IMG/VR virus record: IMGVR_UViG_3300043313_002154
Coordinates: 1 to 22,142 of that record
DNA from: a virus
Reading direction: 5' to 3' (one strand)
Length of the DNA stretch: 22,142 nucleotides
Shown here in pieces: positions 1-5,074 of this stretch (position 1 is the stretch's first letter; each line of letters starts with the position of its first letter). The position numbers and the translations under genes are program-made. The notes below the pieces were generated by a model, which did no database searches, had not been told where the DNA came from, and saw nothing but the letters and a program-made list of their open reading frames with translations.

Positions 1-2
1 TG

Positions 3-50
3 CGTGATGCCGGGCACGGATTCATATCCGAGGCCCAACCTCACACCTAA
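3..50 (+). CDS. Possible 3' end of the gene upstream of the capsid gene (partial)
   Basis: Frame 3 is open from the window edge to a TAA at 48-50, encoding a tail that ends ISEAQPHT. Frame 2 stops at 5-7, while frame 1 stays open into the capsid gene. In siphoviruses the gene before the capsid is usually a scaffold or protease, but 15 codons cannot identify it. The stop lies 17 nt before the capsid start, a spacing that fits an operon. Confidence 0.25.
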   Translation, partial: RDAGHGFISEAQPHT

Positions 51-67
51 AGGCAGGTGGAACTCGC

Positions 68-997
68 GTGGCACGCGAAACCTTTGAAGACTGGATCCCG
101 ATTGAAAACGGGGACAAGGCCATTCAGGCCCTCAACCGTGGATCCGCAACCGAGCGCCTCGCGCGCCCCGAGCCCATGGGCTCAGACACCAAGTGGGTAC
201 CCCGCTCCGGCACTTTCGCCGTAGCCGCAATCGCCAAGGGCGGTACCTACGTCGAAACCTCCGGCACCAACGACTACGTCGAGCTCATCGCCCGCAAGGC
301 CGGTGGCGCCATCCGCATCGCCGAAGAGGATCTGACCGACGGCCCGGTCGATGTCATCAACACCAAGAAGGTTGATGCTGCCCGGAACCTCGGCTACTTC
401 TTCGACAACGCCACCCTCGGCACCTCCGCCGCGGCCAACGGCACCACCATCCCGTACGACTCGGTCTACAAGGCCGTCCGCACTACCGACACCAACATCA
501 GCTACACCGCTGACGCCAACTACATCGGTGGCTCCGCGACCTACAACAACCTGTCGCTCGTCCTGAGCAAGGTTGAGGACAGCATCTGGTGGAGCGAAGA
601 CGACTTCTACTGGATCGCCTCGCCCGCCTTCAAGCATGTTTTGCGGACCATCTACGACACCACGAACAAGCCGATCTTCCTTGAGACCACCGACGGCACC
701 CCGAACACGATCTTCGGATACCCCGTCGCGTGGACGGTCGCAGCCCGCACGTCGGCCACCGCTACCGCGGCGCCGGCCGGCTTCCCGCTGCTGTGTGGTG
801 TGAACCGCCAGCTGCTGATCAAGGGCATGGCCAAGCTGTCACCGCAGATCGCCAGCTCCAACCCGGGCTTCGCAATCCAGCGGGCCGGCAACGGCATCGG
901 CTTCCTGACTGATGAGTCGCTCATGAAGGCCGCGATGCGGCGAGGGTTCAAGGTCGGTGCGGCCAACGCCTTCTGCGTGTTTGAGAAGACCAGCTAG
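68..997 (+). CDS. Major capsid protein, HK97-fold
   Basis: This 309-residue protein is the probable shell subunit of the phage head. The GTG start at 68 follows AGGTGG at 55-60, a good ribosome binding site. The length suits HK97-fold capsid proteins. A polar N-terminus is followed by mixed alpha/beta sequence with a segment reading GGAIRIAEEDL near residue 80, which resembles the spine-helix entry of these proteins, and a C-terminal stretch ending KVGAANAFCVFE that resembles an axial-domain strand. Position is the strongest support: adaptor, stopper, neck, terminator, tube, chaperone and tape measure genes follow in canonical order. No protease or scaffold domain is fused to it, so these would lie upstream. 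The stop codon sits inside a perfect inverted repeat. The assignment rests on context and general sequence character, not on a catalytic motif. Confidence 0.85.
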   Translation: MARETFEDWIPIENGDKAIQALNRGSATERLARPEPMGSDTKWVPRSGTFAVAAIAKGGTYVETSGTNDYVELIARKAGGAIRIAEEDLTDGPVDVINTKKVDAARNLGYFFDNATLGTSAAANGTTIPYDSVYKAVRTTDTNISYTADANYIGGSATYNNLSLVLSKVEDSIWWSEDDFYWIASPAFKHVLRTIYDTTNKPIFLETTDGTPNTIFGYPVAWTVAARTSATATAAPAGFPLLCGVNRQLLIKGMAKLSPQIASSNPGFAIQRAGNGIGFLTDESLMKAAMRRGFKVGAANAFCVFEKTS

Positions 998-1018
998 TAA
1001 TCGGGGAGAACTAGCTGG
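990..1018 (+). terminator. 9-bp perfect inverted repeat spanning the capsid stop codon
   Basis: CCAGCTAGT (990-998) and ACTAGCTGG (1010-1018) are exact reverse complements separated by 11 nt. The capsid stop codon (995-997) lies in the left arm. No T-run follows, so it is not a classical intrinsic terminator. It could be a partial terminator or a 3' hairpin protecting the capsid mRNA. Confidence 0.5.
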
Positions 1019-1095
1019 CATCGTCGGCGGGGGCCCGCGCGGCCATATGCCAAGAAGGCAAAGGCCCCTACCGACCACTCACGAAAGGACACGAG

Positions 1096-1521
1096 ATGCC
1101 GAAGCTCAACAAGACAGACATCGAGCTCATCGACGACAAGTCCGACGTCAAAGGCAAGACGGACGGCAAGGCGCGCAAGCAGTTCATGCTCCAGGTCAAC
1201 CCCAAGGATTCCTTGGAGGCCATCAAGAGCCACGACGAGGTGCACGTCGGCAACAAGCAGGCCACCCTGCAGGAGCTGCTGAACCGCGGCCTCCACCCGA
1301 AGGGCGAAGCCGTCCTGGAGGACGCAGAGGTGGTGCAGGAGGGTCTCAACACGATGACCGTCAAGCTCACCTACGCCGTCAAGGTGGTCCCCGCCTCCCT
1401 CGACTACGACCCGGGCAACATCACCGCCCCGGTCGACCGGGAGGACGACAAGCGGGAGCGCGTACGCCAGTCCCGGCTGCGCGCAGCCTCAGACCCAGCG
1501 GGCTTCGTCGACGCTGAATAG
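1096..1521 (+). CDS. Small charged protein following the capsid gene, function unknown
   Basis: I do not recognise this 141-residue protein. It starts at ATG 1096 after GAAAGGA (1084-1090). It is rich in Lys, Asp and Glu: the N-terminus (DIELIDDKSDVKGKTDGKAR) is charged, a middle segment resembles short beta strands (LNTMTVKLTYAVKVV), and the C-terminal 30 residues are charged and probably disordered. It lies between the capsid and head-tail adaptor genes, with hairpin-forming sequence on both sides. In other phages this slot can hold a decoration protein or a small head protein, but nothing in the sequence shows such a role here. No cysteines, membrane segments or signal peptide are present. 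It is real by codon bias and its ribosome binding site. Confidence 0.8.
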   Translation: MPKLNKTDIELIDDKSDVKGKTDGKARKQFMLQVNPKDSLEAIKSHDEVHVGNKQATLQELLNRGLHPKGEAVLEDAEVVQEGLNTMTVKLTYAVKVVPASLDYDPGNITAPVDREDDKRERVRQSRLRAASDPAGFVDAE

Positions 1522-1524
1522 TCT

Positions 1525-1568
1525 CCGTGGGGGGCGAGCCAGAATTGGGCCGGGCAAGTCCCCCGCGG
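1525..1568 (+). terminator. G/C-rich hairpin in the gap before the adaptor gene
   Basis: CCGTGGGGG (1525-1533) can pair with CCCCCGCGG (1560-1568) over nine positions, one of them a G-U wobble, with a 26-nt loop. It fills most of the gap between the stop at 1521 and the start at 1587. No T-run follows. It may be a second structured element that tunes expression after the capsid gene. Confidence 0.3.
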
Positions 1569-1586
1569 TCAGCGTAAGGAGAACCG

Positions 1587-2036
1587 ATGGTCTGGGCCAC
1601 AGCGGGCGACGTCACCACCTACACCGGCACCGCGTTGGAAGCATTCCCCGAGCCGGCGAGCATCCTCGCCCTGGCCAACAGCACGATCACGATCTACTGC
1701 AACCGCACCGAAGCAGCCTCCGCGTCCATGTCGGCGCGTGACCTGCTCGTGCTGAAGATGGCCACCTCATTCCAAGCCGCCTGGCTCACCCAGCAGGACG
1801 ACTACCTGACCCGCGTCAACTTCGAATCCTCCACGATCGATGGCGAGTCCGTTCGCTTCTCCGGCGAGGCCCAGCAGAACCTGGCGCCGATGGCGCGGCG
1901 TGCCCTGCGCAACCTGTCATGGAAGGGCTCCCGTACCCTGTCGATCCCCGACATTTCGGTGCCGTTGGGTGGTGGCTCGATCATCGACTTCCTGTCAGAG
2001 TCCTCCGACGCGTCCGATTCGTGGAGCGATCACTAA
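1587..2036 (+). CDS. Head-tail adaptor (connector, gp6/gp15-like)
   Basis: This 149-residue protein probably forms the ring under the portal, the first piece of the head-tail joint. The ATG at 1587 follows AAGGAG (1577-1582). Family members have an N-terminal helical bundle and a short C-terminal arm. Here residues 1-75 include a segment beginning WATAGDVTTYTG, which is typical of connectors in actinophages, then two predicted helices, then a region reading APMARRALRNLSWKG and a Gly/Ser-rich acidic tail. Its place directly after the capsid genes and two genes before the stopper agrees. The call rests on general resemblance and gene order; no catalytic motif is expected. Confidence 0.7.
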   Translation: MVWATAGDVTTYTGTALEAFPEPASILALANSTITIYCNRTEAASASMSARDLLVLKMATSFQAAWLTQQDDYLTRVNFESSTIDGESVRFSGEAQQNLAPMARRALRNLSWKGSRTLSIPDISVPLGGGSIIDFLSESSDASDSWSDH

Positions 2037-2049
2037 ACGTCAGAGCCTG

Positions 2050-2066
2050 CGTGTAGCTTGTACACG
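2050..2066 (+). promoter_or_regulatory. Leaderless-type promoter with overlapping palindrome inside the structural operon
   Basis: CGTGTA (2050-2055) and TACACG (2061-2066) form a perfect 6-bp inverted repeat with a 5-nt spacer. Inside it, TAGCTT (2054-2059) fits the actinobacterial -10 pattern TANNNT. It ends exactly 6 nt before GTG at 2066, the spacing expected if transcription starts on the start codon. No TTGACA-like -35 box is visible. The same layout occurs at 15985 and 19919 on the other strand. Confidence 0.45.
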
Positions 2067-2338
2067 TGATGGAGCCGTGGCATGTGGTGGCGGCCTGCTA
2101 TTCACTCGCTCTGTGTGTCGTCCTCGCCGCCGCTCTCGGAAACTACATGATTGAGCGATGGGCCAAACAGGAGGCACCGCATGCGCAAGCCAGCCAGCCA
2201 GGTACACCCCAAAGACCTCGCAACCGGCGACCGCGTCACCATCGCCGATGGGAGTGGCAACGAGCTCACCGGCTTAGTGCGTACCGGCGTCAGCGAGAAC
2301 AAGCTGGAGCGGTGGGTCGCCATGAAAGCCTTCGGTAA
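2066..2338 (+). CDS. Possible small membrane protein, leaderless start, overlapping the next gene
   Basis: This open frame encodes up to 90 residues. The first ~30 contain one hydrophobic segment (VVAACYSLALCVVLAAALG) followed by a charged cytoplasmic-type stretch. The start would be GTG 2066 or ATG 2069; neither has a ribosome binding site, but the upstream box fits leaderless transcription. The last 158 nt overlap the better-supported gene starting at 2181, and that part reads as an Arg/His-rich shadow, so the functional part may be only the first ~38 residues. It fills a gap between the head-tail adaptor and a small gene. If real, it is a regulated membrane protein made apart from the surrounding structural genes. 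It could also be a chance open frame. Confidence 0.35.
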   Translation: MMEPWHVVAACYSLALCVVLAAALGNYMIERWAKQEAPHAQASQPGTPQRPRNRRPRHHRRWEWQRAHRLSAYRRQREQAGAVGRHESLR

Positions 2339-2441
2339 AGAGATCAAAGTCGCCAGCTGGAAGGCCGGCGGGATCCACGCCGACGGCAAGTGGACCTCCA
2401 CCTTCCCCGTCATCGACCGCGAAGTTACGTTGGGATTTTGA
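2181..2441 (+). CDS. Small beta-rich protein in the head-tail joining region, function unknown
   Basis: This 86-residue protein is not recognised. ATG 2181 is chosen over an in-frame upstream start at 2151 because AGGAGG (2169-2174) lies just before it. The sequence alternates short hydrophobic strands and turns (DRVTIADGSGNELTG, then EIKVASWKAGG), suggesting a small beta barrel, a fold common among head-tail joining and decoration proteins; this is inference. Its stop overlaps the next start by one base (TGATG at 2439-2443), so it is translationally coupled to the probable stopper gene. Third codon positions are strongly G/C, supporting a real gene. Confidence 0.75.
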   Translation: MRKPASQVHPKDLATGDRVTIADGSGNELTGLVRTGVSENKLERWVAMKAFGKEIKVASWKAGGIHADGKWTSTFPVIDREVTLGF

Positions 2442-2782
2442 TGATCGGCTGGTCAACTGGATCGTTCAAGATCCTCCGCGGCACCACCACCAACGCTAGC
2501 GGTGACGACATCGACGACGACACCATCGTCGCCACCGGCGTGCACCTCGGACTCCGGTCCGGCGCTACGGGTGGCGCCACCCGTAGCGACTCGAACGTCT
2601 CCGGCACACCGCGCACCGTCACCGCCTGGCGGGGCTCCTCCAAGGCGACCGTTGACCTGCGATCCTTCGACCGGATCGTCAACGAACGCACCGGTGCGAT
2701 TTTCCTCATCGAAGGCGTCCGCCCGGCAACCAGCGGTGTACGCCGAACTGGCCTAAGATTCGAGGCGCACAGAGTCGGATAG
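2441..2782 (+). CDS. Probable head-tail stopper (head completion protein)
   Basis: This 113-residue protein probably closes the portal channel after DNA packaging and bridges adaptor and tail. It starts at ATG 2441, overlapping the previous stop by one base. A longer in-frame open frame from 2390 is rejected because it would cover the end of the previous gene. Residues 35-113 look like the small beta barrel of stopper proteins: short strands with many Thr, Val and Arg residues and a segment FDRIVNERTGAIFLIEGVRP. The main evidence is position between the adaptor and the HK97 gp10-like protein. Conservation in this family is low, so the call is moderate. Confidence 0.55.
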   Translation: MIGWSTGSFKILRGTTTNASGDDIDDDTIVATGVHLGLRSGATGGATRSDSNVSGTPRTVTAWRGSSKATVDLRSFDRIVNERTGAIFLIEGVRPATSGVRRTGLRFEAHRVG

Positions 2783-2802
2783 CGGCCCAAGCCTTCGAGA
2801 AG

Positions 2803-2821
2803 AAGGAGCTACAGACTCCTT
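2803..2821 (+). other. Small hairpin in the gap before the neck gene
   Basis: AAGGAG (2803-2808) and CTCCTT (2816-2821) are exact reverse complements with a 7-nt loop. The gap of 60 nt (2783-2842) is long for this tightly packed block. The hairpin would hide a decoy ribosome-binding-like sequence. It may be a weak terminator or have no role. Confidence 0.25.
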
Positions 2822-2842
2822 TCTGATCGAGAAGGTCGAGGG

Positions 2843-3238
2843 ATGGCTGTCGTCGTCATGGACCCCGCAGTGTGGGGCCACATGGATCGCGTATGCGAGC
2901 AGCTCGCCGACCATGTCGGAGACGAAGTCCACAACGACATCGCTGAGGCCATCCTCCCGCCCATGACGGGCTACGGCCGCGGCGAGATGCTCGGCACCCT
3001 CCACGGCGTTCCTCTCGGCGCTCGGCATCAGATCTGGATCGGCACCGACCACTGGATGACCGTCGAGTACGGCGCCAAGCCGCACATCATCACCCCCAAC
3101 GGACCTTGGCCCTTGCTGGATCGACTCCGCGGCAAGTACTTCGGTTTCCTCGTGCACCATCCTGGCTCGCCCGAGCAGGCACCGATGCGCAAAGCCATCC
3201 ATCAGAAGCGCCCGCTGCCGTATGTCGGGGGCATGTGA
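2843..3238 (+). CDS. HK97 gp10-like neck / minor tail completion protein
   Basis: This 131-residue protein belongs, by its C-terminal signature, to the HK97 gp10-like group that joins head and tail. Residues ~80-125 read GAKPHIITPNG, then VHHPGSPEQAPMRKAI, matching the group's pattern of a Gly/His beta strand, a His-Pro-Gly turn and a final helix with Met-Arg. The N-terminal ~45 residues form a helix. The start at ATG 2843 follows a purine-rich stretch (AAGGTCGAGGG). The stop overlaps the start of the tail terminator gene by one base (3236-3240), so the two are coupled. Among the head-tail joining genes this is one of the better supported by sequence. Confidence 0.7.
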   Translation: MAVVVMDPAVWGHMDRVCEQLADHVGDEVHNDIAEAILPPMTGYGRGEMLGTLHGVPLGARHQIWIGTDHWMTVEYGAKPHIITPNGPWPLLDRLRGKYFGFLVHHPGSPEQAPMRKAIHQKRPLPYVGGM

Positions 3239-3699
3239 TGGCCGGGACTCTGCCGCCGAGCAACGAACAAGTCGCCGTCAAATGGCTCCAAGGCGTCACG
3301 CTGCTCAGCGGGCTTGTAGCGACCACGCTGCCGTCGGACCTATCCGTATGGGGCGACACCGGTTTCGTGACCGTAGCGGGCGTAGGTGGCACGCCACACG
3401 GTTACCTGCCGCAGGGCGGACCTGTCATCTCCGTGCATTTCTGGGCTGCCACCATCTCAGGCTCCCGGCCGCCGTGGGGGGTCGCCTTCGACCTCTACTC
3501 GCGGGTCCGACACGGCTCCAACGGCGTCCTTGACTACGCCAACATCGGTCGGCTGCTGACAGGCTTCCCGAGCCAGTACACCAACGCGCGGGTCAATGCC
3601 GCCAACTTCCTGGGCGAGCCCGAGCGACGGCCTGGCGACCCGGGCGACTTCGCCGAGTACGTCGCGAACCTCGAACTGCAGTGGGTGCCACTGCCATGA
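3238..3699 (+). CDS. Probable tail terminator
   Basis: This 153-residue protein probably caps the tail tube and docks the tail to the head. The start at ATG 3238 is set by the one-base overlap with the previous stop; an open frame from 3106 would run through that gene. The N-terminal ~25 residues form a helix (NEQVAVKWLQGV), followed by alternating strands (GGPVISVHFWAA, FDLYSRV) and a closing strand (FAEYVANLELQWVPLP). Terminators of this kind have mixed alpha/beta sequence and end in a strand. The gene before is gp10-like and the tail tube gene follows after one small gene, which is the expected slot. Confidence 0.6.
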   Translation: MAGTLPPSNEQVAVKWLQGVTLLSGLVATTLPSDLSVWGDTGFVTVAGVGGTPHGYLPQGGPVISVHFWAATISGSRPPWGVAFDLYSRVRHGSNGVLDYANIGRLLTGFPSQYTNARVNAANFLGEPERRPGDPGDFAEYVANLELQWVPLP

Positions 3700-3866
3700 G
3701 TGGAGATCTGACCCCCGAGCTCCAAGAACTGCTGAAGACGGCAGACGACGAAGGCATCCTGCAGAAGGCCCACCAGCCGCACACCGGCCCCTGTCGCTGC
3801 ATCAAGATCGAACCAAAGTTTCCGGCCCAAACCACCACCCCTGAAAGGAAAGACCAGTGGCAGTAA
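3696..3866 (+). CDS. 56-residue protein between tail terminator and tail tube, function unknown
   Basis: The ATG at 3696 overlaps the terminator stop (ATGA), and the TAA at 3864-3866 lies 10 bases into the tail tube gene. The protein has an acidic helix (LTPELQELLKTADD), then His/Pro-rich sequence and a CRC motif in GPCRCIKIEP, and ends hydrophilic. It is not recognised. The tight overlaps and codon bias indicate a real gene coupled to both neighbours. The Cys-X-Cys plus nearby His residues could bind a metal, but that is speculative. In many siphoviruses nothing is encoded between these two genes. Confidence 0.6.
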   Translation: MSGDLTPELQELLKTADDEGILQKAHQPHTGPCRCIKIEPKFPAQTTTPERKDQWQ

Positions 3867-4426
3867 CCGCTGCGAACGTGATCATGGGGCCGGCAACGCT
3901 GTACATCGCAGCCTTCGGCGCCGTAGAGCCCACCGACGCCCTCGTCGCCACCCCGCCATCCTCGGCCGTCTGGACCGATCTGGGCGGCACTGACGACGGC
4001 GCAGTCCTCACCATGGGCAATGAGTACGCCGACATCACCGTCGACCAGATCGCGCTCGCGGTCGGGGCGCGGCTCAACAACCAAGTCGTTGGCCTCGAAG
4101 TAAACCTCGCCGAGGTAACCCTCTTGAATCTGAAGTGGGCGATGAACGGCGGCACGATCGCCGCATCGGGGGCCCTGTGGTCGTCCTACGACCCGCTGTC
4201 ACCCGACCCGGCCGCGTTCCCGAACTATGGCGCGCTCCTCCTCGACGGTCCCGCGCCAAGCTCAACGGTCACCAAGAACCGGCGCGTGATCCTGCGCAAG
4301 GTGCTGAACGTGGAGCAGGTCAAGCCGCCGTACAAGAAGGGCGGCCAGATGTTCTTCCCGACCAACTTCAAGGGCTACTACGTCAGCGCCTCAACGCTGC
4401 CGTTCCACATCGTCGAAACCCCATAG
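3857..4426 (+). CDS. Major tail tube protein
   Basis: This 189-residue protein is the likely subunit of the tail tube. The start is GTG 3857, preceded by GAAAGGAAAG (3842-3851), a strong ribosome binding site fitting a highly expressed gene. The N-terminus (AANVIMGPATLYIAAFG) is typical of tail tube proteins in actinophages, which begin with a short strand leading into a beta sandwich. Alternating strand-like segments continue to the end (RRVILRKVLNVEQV, FPTNFKGYYVS). The gene sits directly before the tail assembly chaperones and tape measure gene, as in almost all siphoviruses. Its length is within the usual range. Confidence 0.85.
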   Translation: MAVTAANVIMGPATLYIAAFGAVEPTDALVATPPSSAVWTDLGGTDDGAVLTMGNEYADITVDQIALAVGARLNNQVVGLEVNLAEVTLLNLKWAMNGGTIAASGALWSSYDPLSPDPAAFPNYGALLLDGPAPSSTVTKNRRVILRKVLNVEQVKPPYKKGGQMFFPTNFKGYYVSASTLPFHIVETP

Positions 4427-4439
4427 TCAAGGAAGGCCC

Positions 4440-4793
4440 ATGACCCAGATCCTCACGAAGCCTCTGAAGCGGGTTCCGTTCTTCGAGATCGGCGACACCA
4501 AGTTCACCATCCTCGAACGCGTGCCCAAGTCGGTCGCGTTGCAGATGTTGCACGAGATCCGCCGGGTCGGCTACGAAGCCGTCCTGCCAGCCATGTTCGA
4601 AAAGTGCCTGGGCGTGGACGGCTACGAGAAGCTGCTGGAGATCTTGGACGACGGCGAGATCGACGACGTCGACTACGACTGGATCCAGAAAGAGATCGAG
4701 ACGAAGGTCATGGGGGCGGTCGAGAACCTGGGGGAAGCCTCAAGCTCCGGTACGAAGAAGTCGGCTGGATCCTCGACCACCAAGAGGACTTAG
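4440..4793 (+). CDS. Tail assembly chaperone, short form (gpG-like)
   Basis: This 117-residue protein starts at ATG 4440 after AAGGAAGG (4428-4435). It is mostly helical and acidic, with a cluster of Asp and Glu residues (EILDDGEIDDVDYDW) near residues 68-82. In siphoviruses the first chaperone and its longer frameshifted product coat the tape measure protein while the tube forms. The 19 residues after the slippery site are Ser/Lys/Thr-rich and look like a short low-complexity tail, as usual for the unshifted product. Identification rests on its position directly before the tape measure gene and on the overlapping second frame. Confidence 0.8.
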   Translation: MTQILTKPLKRVPFFEIGDTKFTILERVPKSVALQMLHEIRRVGYEAVLPAMFEKCLGVDGYEKLLEILDDGEIDDVDYDWIQKEIETKVMGAVENLGEASSSGTKKSAGSSTTKRT

Positions 4794-5074
4794 CCGCTGA
4801 CTTCCGAGTCTTCTACCGGCTGACACCGAAGAAGACGAAGAAGCTGTCCGGGCCAGAGTGGCTGGCCCTCTGCACCCGGACAGTGCACTACCGGGGCGTG
4901 ATGCGCGGCCGCGTGCAGGCCGAGATGGAAGACGAAGACCAGGGCCCAAAACGTTCAGAGCGAGAAGACGTGACCTGGGTGGACGGGTCGATCGAATCGC
5001 TACAAAGCAACCCCGCATTCCGGGGTGCGATCAGTTTCGGGAGGGCCGATGGCGCTGGGCTTCAAGGTAGCTGA
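4440..5074 (+). CDS. Tail assembly chaperone, long form made by -1 frameshift (gpGT-like)
   Basis: After codon GGG at 4731-4733, moving back one base lets translation enter the frame that ends at 5074, giving about 211 residues. The added ~113 residues begin SLKLRYEEVGWILDHQEDL and include a helical region with FYRLTPKKTKKL and LSGPEWLAL, resembling the second chaperone domain. This downstream frame has no convincing start of its own, since its first ATG at 4604 lies inside the first gene and reads as a shadow there, but the codon bias shifts to this frame after about 4735. The end overlaps the tape measure gene by 26 nt. Frameshifting here is a conserved trait of tail chaperones; efficiency cannot be read from sequence. 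Confidence 0.75.
4730..4736 (+). other. Probable -1 slippery site GGGGGAA
   Basis: Read as G GGG GAA in the starting frame, this lets the P-site tRNA re-pair perfectly on GGG after a -1 step. It lies just before the point where coding character changes frame. A second run of five Gs at 4712-4716 is a less good candidate. No clear downstream pseudoknot or stem was seen by eye. Confidence 0.65.

Noticed and set aside
957-1517. Open frame of 186 codons covering the gene after the capsid
   Set aside because: Arg/Gln/Pro-rich shadow; the 1096 frame has a ribosome binding site and normal composition.
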